A stretch of 64,000 bases of DNA from Clostridia bacterium (GCA_910575725.1 CAJTFE010000002.1:1-64000), one strand, 5' to 3'. Counted from the first letter of the stretch, positions 1 to 7,992 are shown. Program-made: numbers and translations. Notes: generated from the sequence alone by a model not told the origin.

Positions 1-109
<109 letters not shown>

Positions 110-315
110 AGTGTTTGTCTGGTCAGAAATCGCTGCTAGCAATTTCTTTCCCGTTCTTACTGTTTTTAGGTCGCTTATCTCTAAGCTGTTCTTGAATGAT
201 AACCGTCCGGCTCTTTACAGAACACGAACCATTATCCATGATTCTCTTTCAGAATTTTCAAGGTTTTACACTGTTTAGTTATCAAGGTTCGCTTGCTGCT
301 GTCCCGTGCGACAGC
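110..315 (-). other. 16S precursor leader
   Basis: About 200 bases between the rRNA promoter and the 16S gene with no coding capacity on the transcribed strand. The minus strand reads GAACCTTGATAACTAAACAG near 270-290, a type of sequence commonly seen in clostridial rRNA leaders and spacers. It presumably carries the processing stem and antitermination signals of the operon; I did not identify a definite boxA. Confidence 0.6.
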
Positions 316-321
316 TTCTAT

Positions 322-380
322 ATACTACCACGCCATTTTACACTTGTCAACACCTTTTTTTATTTTTTTACAAAATTTTT
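322..380 (-). promoter_or_regulatory. rRNA operon promoter with UP-like A/T tract
   Basis: On the minus strand a perfect -35 TTGACA (345-350) is followed after 17 bp by TAGTAT (322-327). Directly upstream (351-380) is a run of A and T tracts typical of an UP element that binds the RNA polymerase alpha subunit. Placement about 215 bp ahead of the 16S gene supports assignment as an rRNA promoter; only one promoter was found here. Confidence 0.8.
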
Positions 381-500
381 TCCACCCCTTTTCCCCTCCC
401 ATTTCCCACCCCCTTTTCCCCCTATTCCCACCCGTTTCTTCAACCCTTTTTCACTCCATCCCCAATACCTCCAACACTCCCACCCTCCGCCCCCAAAAAC
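381..500. other. Strand-asymmetric pyrimidine tract, no gene seen
   Basis: About 120 bp made almost only of C and T on the plus strand (blocks of CCCC and TTTT alternating), lying between the rRNA promoter and the long palindrome. No credible gene. Open frames crossing it are low-complexity and have no ribosome binding site. Confidence 0.7.
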
Positions 501-502
501 CA

Positions 503-728
503 GTTCAGACAGTCTGCGGCGAAATCCGCTCCGTGCTGTTTTCCGGTATCCAGTGTCCGGCTGTTCGCGTACACTTTATCTGATATGGACGAACATTGCC
601 CCAAAATTCTCCGAAAAGAAAACCAAAAAAGGCAATGTCCGTACAGAGCAGATAAAGTGTACGAGAACTGTCCGAACACAGGATACGGAAAACACCACAG
701 AGCGGATTTCGCCGCAGACTGTCTGAAC
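503..728. repeat. Long imperfect palindrome, repeat family 1, copy 1
   Basis: Two arms of about 98 bp (503-601 and 631-728) are near-perfect reverse complements around a 29-bp centre; the outer ends both read GTTCAGACAGTCTGCGGCGA. The element starts 14 bp past the stop of the lipoprotein gene. The block GGCAATGTCCGT-A/T-CAGAGCAGA recurs in the element at 52923-53151, so both belong to one family. It could fold into a very long hairpin RNA at the end of the lipoprotein transcript, or be a non-autonomous mobile element. Confidence 0.85.
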
Positions 729-742
729 GTCCGTCCTACCCC

Positions 743-1780
743 TTATTCCACAAACACCGAATTATACCGATCAATACACTTCCCCAAAGTCTCCGAAAAA
801 TGCCCCAGAGATCCCAGCGGTGCCCCAGACCCGCTCAAATCCGGAAGCGTCCCGCTCTCGGTCTGCTTAATCACCCACTCCAGCGCCTGAATCAAGCTAT
901 CCAAAAGACCATCAAAGGGCCGGGAATTGGAAAGGGATTCTTTCACCAGCTGATCATTATCAGACGCAGCTGCGTCAAAATCCGCCACCACCTGCACCAG
1001 CTCATCATACAGGGCTTTGATCTCCGTCAGATCCAGATCCGTCAGATTCTCGTCACTGACCCCTTGATCATAAGCAGCATCCAAAACCTCTCTGCCAATG
1101 GAAATCGCTCTGCTGGCATTATATATAATAAGATTCCCCTCTGCCTTCATCTGCTCTTCTTCCTCTTCGATTTTGGCAGTGCCCATCTCATCCACGGCAT
1201 CTATGAACTGAGTGCCAAGCTCCGTAACAACATCCGTATTTTCATAAATAACTGCGTGAAACTCCTTCGCCTTCTGATACTGATTCTCCGCAAAGTCATT
1301 GCAGCTTCCGATATCCAAAAATGTCTGCATCACAGCCGCCATAGGCTCCGCCATCTCTTTTACCAGCGTATCCATTTCCCCATAATCCGGATCCATATCC
1401 GCAAGCTGTATGCATGTCTCTAAAGTATCCGTATTATTCCCGTAAACCCGGTAGCCATAAGTAAGCCCCGTATCCGGCAGCAGCGAAAATTCCTCTGCCT
1501 GGTCCACAACCTGGTAATAATAAAAGACTGAGTCCAGAATCTCAACAATCTGATTATTCAGCTCCACATAATAATTGTACTTAATCAGATCCATCTGCTC
1601 CGGCGGTATCTCTTCCTCCTCAGGCGTCTCCTCCTGAACCGGCTCCTCCTGAACAGTCTCCTTGTCCGGCGCCTCCGGCTTCGTCTTCTGCGGCTCTTCT
1701 TCCTTTTTCCCACATCCCTGCAAAACAAACGCAAAGACAAGAAGCAGCGCCAGCATTTTTGTTAAAATACTTTTTTTCAT
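743..1780 (-). CDS. Secreted lipoprotein of unknown function (DUF3829-like)
   Basis: 345 aa. The N-terminus has a positively charged start, a hydrophobic segment and a lipobox LQGC with the cysteine at about residue 23, so it should be a membrane-anchored lipoprotein. Residues 24-62 are a Glu/Pro-rich linker, followed by an acidic, mostly helical domain that begins KYNYYVELNNQIVEILDSV. That opening recalls DUF3829-type lipoproteins, but I hold this loosely. The start has a good AGGAGG site 7 bases upstream, and the gene has its own promoter. It follows the PTS IID gene, but co-function is not implied. No catalytic motif was seen. Confidence 0.8.
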   Translation of the reverse strand: MKKSILTKMLALLLVFAFVLQGCGKKEEEPQKTKPEAPDKETVQEEPVQEETPEEEEIPPEQMDLIKYNYYVELNNQIVEILDSVFYYYQVVDQAEEFSLLPDTGLTYGYRVYGNNTDTLETCIQLADMDPDYGEMDTLVKEMAEPMAAVMQTFLDIGSCNDFAENQYQKAKEFHAVIYENTDVVTELGTQFIDAVDEMGTAKIEEEEEQMKAEGNLIIYNASRAISIGREVLDAAYDQGVSDENLTDLDLTEIKALYDELVQVVADFDAAASDNDQLVKESLSNSRPFDGLLDSLIQALEWVIKQTESGTLPDLSGSGAPLGSLGHFSETLGKCIDRYNSVFVE

Positions 1781-1821
1781 AGCTCATTTCCTCCTGCATA
1801 AGATAAAATTAGGATGGAAAT

Positions 1822-1850
1822 ATCATAACAAAAATCAAGGAATTTGTCGA
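1822..1850 (-). promoter_or_regulatory. Promoter of the lipoprotein gene
   Basis: Minus strand TCGACA (1845-1850), 17-bp spacer, TATGAT (1822-1827), about 40 bp ahead of the lipoprotein start. This implies the lipoprotein can be made independently of the PTS operon upstream. Confidence 0.65.
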
Positions 1851-1876
1851 GATATCTGCCGAAAACTCCCGGATTT

Positions 1877-2743
1877 TTATGCATATACGCCGCAGGCAAA
1901 GCCGATGACCGTAAGGATCGCCGCCAGCACCAGAATCAGCCCCATCAGCTTCATAGGAGACCATTTCTTCTTTGCATACAGATAATATACGAACAGCGTC
2001 AGCCCAAGAGGCAGAATATTCGGGAAAATCGAGTTGAGCATACTGTCCGCATTGAAGAGCACCTGTGCCTCCAGAACCGTATCCGTAGTTACATCATACA
2101 CATCCTTCACAATCTGAATCGGAAGGGACATGCTCACGAAGGAGGCTGTCAGAGCGCCCACCACGATAAGACCCATAACCGTCATGGTATCTGTGAGCAT
2201 ATCCAGCTTGCCGTTTGCCATGAACTTCTGCATCCCTTCCAGTCCGGTGTGATATCCGAATTTGTACAGCTTCCAGCTGATGATGCAGGTGCATACGGGA
2301 TAAATCACCATATAAAGCACCGGGCCCGCCCATGCAACAGAAGCATTTGCCTGGGAAACGGAAAGGCAGATGGTCAGCAGTATGGGAATGATGGTTGCCA
2401 CCCACAGAGAATCGCCGATGGCCGAAGTAGGCCCAATCAACGCAGTCTTCACACTTCCGATAATCTCCGGCGTACACTCGCCATTTGCATTGGCCTCCTC
2501 CATGCCGCAGACAATGCCGTTGCAGATGGAGCCCACCTGGGCCTCTGTATTAAAGAGGGTCACATGGCGCTTCAGCGCCTCTGCTTTTTCTTCCTTCGTA
2601 TCATAGAGCTCCTCTACCACCGGAGCCATGGACTGTCCAAAAGCCATGCCGAGCATGCTCTCCGCTTGCTGTGAGCAGCCGTTCCAAAAGAACCAGTTCC
2701 AAAAGGATTTCTTTAAGGTCTTTTCACTGATTTTCTTTGCCAT
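1877..2743 (-). CDS. PTS mannose/fructose/sorbose family, component IID
   Basis: 288 aa membrane component of a mannose-type phosphotransferase permease. It opens with the family-typical N-terminus (FWNWFFWNGCSQQAESMLG) and continues with the IID pattern FNTEAQVGSICNGIVCGMEE and GPTSAIGDSLWV. The C-terminal third holds hydrophobic segments. It starts 2 bases after the IIC stop, with GGGAGG shared between the two genes, so the two are translationally coupled. Last gene of the amino-sugar operon. The sugar is not readable from sequence; the context (MurQ, PIG-L deacetylase) suggests an N-acetylated amino sugar. Confidence 0.93.
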   Translation of the reverse strand: MAKKISEKTLKKSFWNWFFWNGCSQQAESMLGMAFGQSMAPVVEELYDTKEEKAEALKRHVTLFNTEAQVGSICNGIVCGMEEANANGECTPEIIGSVKTALIGPTSAIGDSLWVATIIPILLTICLSVSQANASVAWAGPVLYMVIYPVCTCIISWKLYKFGYHTGLEGMQKFMANGKLDMLTDTMTVMGLIVVGALTASFVSMSLPIQIVKDVYDVTTDTVLEAQVLFNADSMLNSIFPNILPLGLTLFVYYLYAKKKWSPMKLMGLILVLAAILTVIGFACGVYA

Positions 2744-2745
2744 TA

Positions 2746-3528
2746 TTATTCCCTCCCTGACAATTTATCTACAATCACAAAATAGAGGACTGCCGTTATC
2801 ACAGCCACGACTGCCACTCCCATCATGCTCAGTCCAAAATAGGTTACCAGAATAAATCCAACCAGGAAAACAGCAAAGTGGTACTGCTTTTTCAGAAGGA
2901 AGGACAGGATAATTCCCATTCCCAATGCAGCCATCATGCCGCCGAACACTCCCAGGAGCGTAGTCACCCATCCAGGGATCATGCTTGCGAAGTCTCCCTG
3001 GCCGGAGGCCGCCGTCATGGAGCTTAGCACAATCACGGCCGGAATAAAGCGGCAGGCAAAGCCGATGAGCTGGCCAAACACTACATTTGGTATGTACATT
3101 TTCTTTGTCTCGCCGGCCTCCGCATACTTGTTGGCAATGCGGTTCAAAGGAAGATTGAGGGCGTAGGATACGTTCCACATTACGCCGCCCACCAGGCCGC
3201 CGATCCCTGCAAACAGCACCGCCAGGCCGATAACCTCCGTAGTTCCCATGCCTTTGCCGAATACCAGCGCTCCGGCTGTGCCGATGTAGGTTGCATAGGA
3301 TAGATCCCAGGCAACGGCGCCGCCGGGAGTCACATTTCCCATGTACATGATTTGCAAGGGCACGCCTACCAGCATGGCGGTTGGCACGTCGCCCATGATA
3401 AGGCCTACTACGAAGGAGGCCACCAGGGGTCTTCCCAATGTGTACCAGCCTATGGTATTGCCTACAATGGAGCCGATGGCTCCCAGATATACAAATAGCG
3501 CTATTAAAATGATTTGAACTGTATTCAT
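2746..3528 (-). CDS. PTS mannose/fructose/sorbose family, component IIC
   Basis: 260 aa polytopic membrane protein with about seven hydrophobic segments. Family hallmarks include GVPLQIMYMGNVTPGGAVAW and an N-terminal DVPTAML segment. With IID it forms the sugar channel; phosphate would come from HPr through IIA and IIB. The start is the ATG at 3528, preceded by AGGAG that directly abuts the end of a family-3 repeat. 188 bp separate it from the IIB stop, filled by that repeat. Confidence 0.93.
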   Translation of the reverse strand: MNTVQIILIALFVYLGAIGSIVGNTIGWYTLGRPLVASFVVGLIMGDVPTAMLVGVPLQIMYMGNVTPGGAVAWDLSYATYIGTAGALVFGKGMGTTEVIGLAVLFAGIGGLVGGVMWNVSYALNLPLNRIANKYAEAGETKKMYIPNVVFGQLIGFACRFIPAVIVLSSMTAASGQGDFASMIPGWVTTLLGVFGGMMAALGMGIILSFLLKKQYHFAVFLVGFILVTYFGLSMMGVAVVAVITAVLYFVIVDKLSGRE

Positions 3529-3540
3529 GCTTTTCTCCTA

Positions 3541-3672
3541 TTCTAAATCGCTGCGCGATAGCACTAAAGTGCAAAGTCCCTTCGGCCCACCTGTAATGAG
3601 AGGAACTTTTATTCGAAAGGACTCTCATAAAAGTTCCTCTCGTGCGCCTCCTCGACTTTGCCGTCCAGCAGA
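3541..3672 (-). repeat. Repeat family 3, copy A (between IIB and IIC)
   Basis: In the transcribed (minus) sense the element starts near GCTGGACGGCAAAG, contains a stem formed by GAGAGGAACTTTTA and TAAAAGTTCCTCTC, and ends TCGCGCAGCGATTTAGAAT directly before AGGAG of the IIC gene. Outer arms GCAAAGTC/GACTTTGC also pair. Related copies lie at 6898-7030, 7068-7122 (partial) and 59297-59419. Confidence 0.88.
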
Positions 3673-3696
3673 TAATTTTTTTCGTTCTCAGCTGGA

Positions 3697-3722
3697 CTAT
3701 TTATAGTTCCGTAATATCAAAT
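3697..3722 (-). repeat. Repeat family 2, 3'-edge remnant after IIB
   Basis: Minus strand reads GATATTACGGAACTATAAATAG, matching the downstream edge of family-2 elements. The TGA stop of the IIB gene lies inside it (tTTGATATTAC), so the repeat edge supplies the stop codon. A family-3 element follows directly. Confidence 0.6.
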
Positions 3723-4205
3723 AGTCTCTTTGAATGCCTTCCAGGTCACCTTGGAGGCGTTGGGGAGCTGGTGGAACACAATATCCATTCCTCTTTCCGC
3801 CAGATTGTCCAGAAGCTTCACGTCTGCCTCGCTCAGATAAAAAATACCCGTGGCGCCGCTTATCTTGTGGACCGTATCCGGCCGCTTTGCCATATTTCCC
3901 AGAATCAGCTGCTCACAGTCGCTGATGTTGTCCCCAAGCTCTCCGAGCTTCTCCGGCACCTTTACAATGAGCAGACGGTTTTTATCGCTCTTTTCTTCCA
4001 GGAGCGCATTTGCCTCTGCTGTGGTGACAACATTTGTCACGTAATTCTTCGGCACTCCCATGGTAAGAATCGATTTCAGCACAGGATTCTGCGCGCTGGC
4101 ATCGTCCACTGCTATGATTTCCTGGATTTTAAGTGTCGGGCACCAGGCCACGATGGTCTGACCGTGAATCAGCCTGTCATCCACCCGTACATATAACTTT
4201 CCCAT
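3717..4205 (-). CDS. PTS mannose/fructose/sorbose family, component IIB
   Basis: 162 aa cytoplasmic phosphocarrier. The signature VRVDDRLIHGQ lies at the N-terminus, with the phosphorylated histidine at about residue 14 in the chosen frame. Family length is about 160 aa. The ATG at 4205 is preferred over an upstream TTG, because the AGGAG then sits 7 bases upstream. It lies 128 bp after murQ, the gap being filled by a family-2 repeat. No IIA domain is fused to it and none is encoded nearby, so phosphate must come from a IIA elsewhere in the genome. Confidence 0.93.
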   Translation of the reverse strand: MGKLYVRVDDRLIHGQTIVAWCPTLKIQEIIAVDDASAQNPVLKSILTMGVPKNYVTNVVTTAEANALLEEKSDKNRLLIVKVPEKLGELGDNISDCEQLILGNMAKRPDTVHKISGATGIFYLSEADVKLLDNLAERGMDIVFHQLPNASKVTWKAFKETI

Positions 4206-4215
4206 TTCCAATCTC

Positions 4216-4333
4216 CTATTCCAGTTCCGTAATATCCTTCACAGTTCACTGGTATGAAATCAATTTCCAGCCACAAAAACATGTGCCTGTAAATCGATTT
4301 GTGCACTGTGAAGGATATTACTGTTTCCAGTTC
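4216..4333 (-). repeat. Repeat family 2, copy A (murQ to IIB gap)
   Basis: In transcribed sense it runs from GGAACTGGAAACAGTAATATCC next to the murQ stop to GATATTACGGAACTGGAATAGGAG, whose last bases are the IIB ribosome binding site. Outer arms (AATATCCTTCACAGT and ACTGTGAAGGATATT) pair perfectly; an inner stem forms from AAATCGATTT and GAAATTGATTT. The element fills the whole stop-to-SD interval. Confidence 0.9.
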
Positions 4334-5242
4334 CTATTCTATAGATATACATTTCCGCACAAAGCCTTTGTTCTTCTTCAGCAGCTCCGCCGCCGTTTCC
4401 CGGTCTGTTCCGGTGAGAATCATTACAATGGCTTCCTTTGTGGAATATTCCGTTTCCTTAAGAACCTCCTCGGCTCTCTCGTAGCTGCAGCCTGTGCTCT
4501 GCATCACAATTCCCTTGGCGCGCTCCACCAGTTTCTGATTGGTTGCCTTCATATCCACCATCAGATTGCCGTACACCTTCCCGATGCCTGCCATGGAGGC
4601 AGTAGAAATCATATTGCAGATAAGCTTCTGACAGGTTCCGGCCTTCAGCCTGGTGGAACCGGTGAGAATCTCCGGCCCTGCATTTACCTCAATGGCAATC
4701 TGGGCAAGCCCGGAAATGACGGCTCCCGGATTGCAGCTGATGCTGATGGTTCCGGCTCCCGCCAAAGCCCCGTACTTCAAAGCTCCTATGCAGTAGGGCG
4801 TTCTTCCTGAGGCCGCAATGGCACATACCACATCCTCTTTTTTAAGCCCGAGCTCCTTTAAGTCCTCCGCAGCCAGGCTTTCCGAATCCTCCGCCCCTTC
4901 TACGGCCTTGATGAAGGCTTTGCTTCCTCCTGCAATGACTGCCTGAACCTCGTCTGCCGTAGAAAAAGTCGGCGTGCACTCTACCGCGTCCATAATTCCG
5001 ATTCTTCCGCTGGTTCCGGCTCCCGCATAGATGAGTCTGCCGCCTTCGTTCAACGCCTGCACCACCCGGGTAACAGCCTTTTCAATCTGGGGCAGCGCCT
5101 TTTCTACTGCCTTCACGGCCCTCATGTCCTCCTCATTCATAATGCGGATGATTTCCCCAGGCTTCAGAAGATCCAGCTCCATAGTCTTAGGATTCCGGGT
5201 TTCCGTGTTCAGGTGGCTGATTTTTACCTTTTCTTCACTCAT
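4334..5242 (-). CDS. murQ: N-acetylmuramic acid 6-phosphate etherase
   Basis: 302 aa. MurQ cleaves the lactyl ether of MurNAc-6-phosphate to GlcNAc-6-phosphate and D-lactate in the cytoplasm. Visible hallmarks are the N-terminal LNTETRNP motif, the SIS-domain phosphosugar site GAGTSGRIGIMDAVECTPTF (about residues 55-75), CNPGA and the C-terminal UBA-like helical segment with ILTGTDRETA. Family length is about 300 aa. I chose ATG 5242 (MSEEK), with TAAGGA 5 bases upstream, over a GTG at 5254 that would overlap the previous gene. Its place inside a PTS operon argues for MurNAc or muropeptide salvage, although the usual MurNAc transporter belongs to another PTS family. Confidence 0.96.
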   Translation of the reverse strand: MSEEKVKISHLNTETRNPKTMELDLLKPGEIIRIMNEEDMRAVKAVEKALPQIEKAVTRVVQALNEGGRLIYAGAGTSGRIGIMDAVECTPTFSTADEVQAVIAGGSKAFIKAVEGAEDSESLAAEDLKELGLKKEDVVCAIAASGRTPYCIGALKYGALAGAGTISISCNPGAVISGLAQIAIEVNAGPEILTGSTRLKAGTCQKLICNMISTASMAGIGKVYGNLMVDMKATNQKLVERAKGIVMQSTGCSYERAEEVLKETEYSTKEAIVMILTGTDRETAAELLKKNKGFVRKCISIE

Positions 5243-5247
5243 AATCC

Positions 5248-5928
5248 TTACCACAGCTCATTCTCTATGAGGCTGGCATACATATAATTCACCGTAAAGC
5301 CGTTGCTGCCGCACTCGATCTGACGCACCTTTCCATTGGTTGTATAATAAGGAATATATGGAAAATCATTGATTTCCCCATTAAACACCTGGTATTCCTT
5401 AAGTCCCAAAAACCACTGCTCCTTCTCCTTCTCACTCAAGACAAAATACGCCTGGGGCAAAAAGCCTACGAGATCCTCAAAGGTCTCCCCGTACAGAAGG
5501 CGGATGGGATTTCCCTTTCTCCGCAAAGCCTTCACGGCGGCAGTTACCGCATCATGGGTATTGATATGTCTGGGATGCATGGAACCTCTCCAATGGGTGA
5601 TTACCAGCTCCACCTGCTCCTCCTCAAAATATTTCTCAAGCCTTGCCGCGAATTCCTCTGTGGACGGCATACTGCTGGAAACATAGCCCAGCCAGATGGT
5701 ATCGCCCCCTAAGGCTTCTGCCGCCTTCCGGTTCTGATCCAGCAGGGATTGGAGGTATGCTGCCTTCGCCTCTTCTGTGGCATCCGGATCCTCCAGCCTT
5801 CCCTGGGTCACATGGATGAAGGTGCAGTGCGCCCCCTCCTTTGCATATTTCAGCATCAGTGGGCCTCCCATAAGCTCTGCGTCCAGGGAATGGGCCCCAA
5901 TGCTGACAATACGTCTAAGTGCCGCCAT
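5248..5928 (-). CDS. PIG-L/LmbE family deacetylase
   Basis: 226 aa. PIG-L enzymes are zinc hydrolases that deacetylate N-acetylglucosaminyl and related substrates. The metal motif AHPDDE appears here as AHSLDAE (residues 12-18), keeping the His and the catalytic Asp position; the second metal motif is HPRHINTHDA (about residue 115-125). The altered first motif means activity should not be assumed. It starts 20 bp after the GNAT stop with AAAGGAGG, and its stop lies 5 bp before the murQ ATG, so the genes are surely cotranscribed. A role in removing an acetyl group from the imported amino sugar is inference. Confidence 0.85.
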   Translation of the reverse strand: MAALRRIVSIGAHSLDAELMGGPLMLKYAKEGAHCTFIHVTQGRLEDPDATEEAKAAYLQSLLDQNRKAAEALGGDTIWLGYVSSSMPSTEEFAARLEKYFEEEQVELVITHWRGSMHPRHINTHDAVTAAVKALRRKGNPIRLLYGETFEDLVGFLPQAYFVLSEKEKEQWFLGLKEYQVFNGEINDFPYIPYYTTNGKVRQIECGSNGFTVNYMYASLIENELW

Positions 5929-5948
5929 AAATCAAACTCCCTCCTTTC

Positions 5949-6887
5949 CTACAACTCCTTTTTGTAGGATGTAAAGCTCCGGAACACATGGATTCCATGC
6001 CGCTCATAGTAGCGCCGTCCCGGTTCATCAGTAGAAACAAAATACATATGGTAAACTCCTCTTTTTGCCATCTCAAGCTGTGCAAAATCAAGAAGAATAC
6101 TTCCAAGCCCCTCATTTCTCATAGCTTTATCAATGCCAATGGGGCCGAACCGCATAGGGTTGCCGTCAATCATCCGCATACAGAAGCCGCAGATATTTCC
6201 TTTAGGGCTTAACACCAGTAAAATCAAGTCCTCTGCTGTGCCGTTCTGCATGGCAATGAGCGCGTTGCGCTTCCAGCCTCCCCCAAACTGGTTCTTGTTA
6301 AATTCCAAAAGCTCCAGCGCATACTCATAAGTAAAATTAATAAAACGATAGCCCTTTTTCTCGGCAGCCTCCATCTTTTTCTTTGCCTCCGGGCTCATCT
6401 GGTATCCGTGGAGATCCTTACACATGGAGTAATCCTTTTTGCCGGAAACGTATCCCAGTTTTTTAAAAAATGCAGCGGCGTTTGGGTAATTCTCCTCGTC
6501 CACCCCTGGGAAAAAGTAGCTGGGACTGTAGGCGCTTAAGGTGATATTCTCTGCGCCGGCGCGCTTCATGTCCTCCTCCGCCCGATTTGCCAGGGCAGTG
6601 CCGATTCCCCTTCTTTGAAATTCCTCCGCTACAAACATAACTACAATCCATCCCCGCTCCGGCTCCAGGCCGCGTTCCATATAAGGAAACTTCCTGCGCA
6701 TCCCCAGGCAGAAGCCCACGGGCTGTTCCTCCTCAAGAGCCACATAACAGAGGGACGGATCAAAGTTTTCGTCAAACAGCGCCTGCCTGCGGAATTTTTC
6801 CACGGTAATGGGATCTGCATGGAGCGTCCGGTTCCACAAAGCCGTGACTGCTTTTTCATATTTCTGTTCATAGGTTACGATTTTCAT
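5949..6887 (-). CDS. Two-domain GNAT N-acetyltransferase
   Basis: 312 aa with two GNAT domains in tandem. The first (about 1-150) has the acetyl-CoA motif VAEEFQRRGIGTAL; the second (about 165-312) has GIDKAMRNEGLGSILL. First gene of the operon with the PIG-L deacetylase, murQ and PTS genes. The start ATG at 6887 has an ideal AGGAGGAA that immediately follows a family-3 repeat. The pairing of an acetyltransferase with a deacetylase suggests acetyl groups are moved on an amino sugar or peptide fragment, but the substrate is unknown. Confidence 0.85.
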   Translation of the reverse strand: MKIVTYEQKYEKAVTALWNRTLHADPITVEKFRRQALFDENFDPSLCYVALEEEQPVGFCLGMRRKFPYMERGLEPERGWIVVMFVAEEFQRRGIGTALANRAEEDMKRAGAENITLSAYSPSYFFPGVDEENYPNAAAFFKKLGYVSGKKDYSMCKDLHGYQMSPEAKKKMEAAEKKGYRFINFTYEYALELLEFNKNQFGGGWKRNALIAMQNGTAEDLILLVLSPKGNICGFCMRMIDGNPMRFGPIGIDKAMRNEGLGSILLDFAQLEMAKRGVYHMYFVSTDEPGRRYYERHGIHVFRSFTSYKKEL

Positions 6888-6897
6888 TTCTTCCTCC

Positions 6898-7030
6898 TAT
6901 AAAAGTCGCTGCGCGACAGCACTAAAGGGTAAAGCTGCTTCGACACACCGGTAATGAGAGAAACTTTTATTCGAAAGGACACTCATAAAAGTTCCTCTCG
7001 TGCGTCTTTGCAGCTTTACTGTCCAGCAAA
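6898..7030 (-). repeat. Repeat family 3, copy B (leader of the GNAT-murQ-PTS operon)
   Basis: Transcribed sense: GCTGGACAGTAAAGCTGC, then the stem GAGAGGAACTTTTATGAG ... AATAAAAGTTTCTCTC, then CGCGCAGCGACTTTTATAGGAGGAA, whose end is the ribosome binding site of the GNAT gene. Outer arms GTAAAGCTGC and GCAGCTTTAC pair. It lies in the 5' untranslated region, downstream of the operator. Confidence 0.9.
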
Positions 7031-7067
7031 ATTTATTTTTCAAAAACACTTGACATTTCTTAGCCGG

Positions 7068-7122
7068 ACTATAAAAGTCGCTGCGCGACAGCACTAAAGG
7101 GTAAAGCTGCTTCGACACACCG
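7068..7122 (-). repeat. Repeat family 3, partial copy C
   Basis: The 53 bp from TATAAAAGTCGCTGCGCG to TTCGACACACCG are identical to the first part of copy B, then the match stops abruptly next to the GntR operator. A truncated duplicate, in the same orientation as copy B. The perfect identity suggests a recent event. Confidence 0.85.
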
Positions 7123-7127
7123 TTTCT

Positions 7128-7193
7128 TAACTTAATATATTAACATACTGTATTTTATGTGTATATAATATATTAAGTTAGAGGAAATTGCAA
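7128..7193 (-). promoter_or_regulatory. Promoter and GntR operator of the GNAT-murQ-PTS operon
   Basis: Minus strand TTGCAA (7188-7193), 17-bp spacer, TATTAT (7165-7170). A perfect 15-bp inverted repeat, TAACTTAATATATTA (7128-7142) and its complement (7166-7180), covers the -10 region and the transcription start. The motif TTAATATATTAACATA (7132-7147) matches 14 of 16 bases at the gntR promoter (8018-8033). Likely the target of the adjacent GntR repressor. Confidence 0.7.
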
Positions 7194-7278
7194 TAGAAAA
7201 GTAAAAAAAAGGCAAAACCACCAAATCGGCGGCTCTGCCTTTGTACACTTTGCCCTAAATTTTAAAACTCAGCATCCT

Positions 7279-7992
7279 TTAAATCTTGATTGTCACATTG
7301 ACGGAATACCAATCCTTATGGAAGTAGGTCTCCGAATATTCCACCACCTTGTCCTCGTCGTTGTAGGCCGTCCGCTTGATGAAGAAGGCGGAATTGCCTT
7401 TCGGTATTCCCATAAGCTCCGAGATATGGGCATCCGTCACATCCCGGACGGAATAGTTCTCCACAGCCCATGTGGGCTTCCTGCCCATGGCATCCAGGGT
7501 TTTGTAGAAAGATTTCCGTTCATAAATCTCCTGGGCCTGCTTAAGGCTTAAAATGCGGCTGTCTATATAAGAAATATGGTATGCCACCGGCTCCTCATTT
7601 GCCATGCGGACGCGCTTTACCCGGATCACGGACTGCTCCGGCGGAATGTCAAGAGCTCCCGAAATCCGCTTATCGATGATCTCCTCTATGGCATCTACAT
7701 AGAGATCAATGACATACTTCTGCTCTAACAGCTCCTCGCTGAAGCTTATGGAGGTCAAGGCCCGTATCATCTGCTTTTTGGCCACAAAGGTTCCCACGCC
7801 CTGGACCCCGTTTAAATACCCCTGGCTGATCAGATCGGAAAATGCCCTGCGCACGGTAATGGTAGACACGCCGTAACGCTGCTTGAGGACGGATTCGCTG
7901 TCAATCCGATCTCCCGGGCGCAGGCGTCCCTCCTTGATGGCTTCTATGATGTCTTCCTCGATCTTACGGTACTTCACATCTTTTGCGCACAT
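7279..7992 (-). CDS. GntR family transcriptional regulator (HutC/UTRA type)
   Basis: 237 aa. The N-terminal winged helix-turn-helix (about 10-75) shows the GntR pattern RPGDRIDSESVLKQRYGVS and TVRRAFSDLISQGYL. The C-terminal UTRA effector domain (about 85-237) resembles regulators that bind sugar phosphates. It is the obvious regulator of the GNAT-murQ-PTS operon that starts just downstream on the same strand; a shared motif at both promoters supports self-control and operon control. The effector is plausibly an amino-sugar phosphate (inference). Start ATG 7992 has CCGGAGG upstream. Confidence 0.92.
   Translation of the reverse strand: MCAKDVKYRKIEEDIIEAIKEGRLRPGDRIDSESVLKQRYGVSTITVRRAFSDLISQGYLNGVQGVGTFVAKKQMIRALTSISFSEELLEQKYVIDLYVDAIEEIIDKRISGALDIPPEQSVIRVKRVRMANEEPVAYHISYIDSRILSLKQAQEIYERKSFYKTLDAMGRKPTWAVENYSVRDVTDAHISELMGIPKGNSAFFIKRTAYNDEDKVVEYSETYFHKDWYSVNVTIKI

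Noticed and set aside
196-890. Overlapping plus-strand open frames over the rRNA leader, pyrimidine tract and palindrome
   Set aside because: Low-complexity Pro/Ser/Phe-rich translations, no ribosome sites, and they cross clear promoter and repeat structures.
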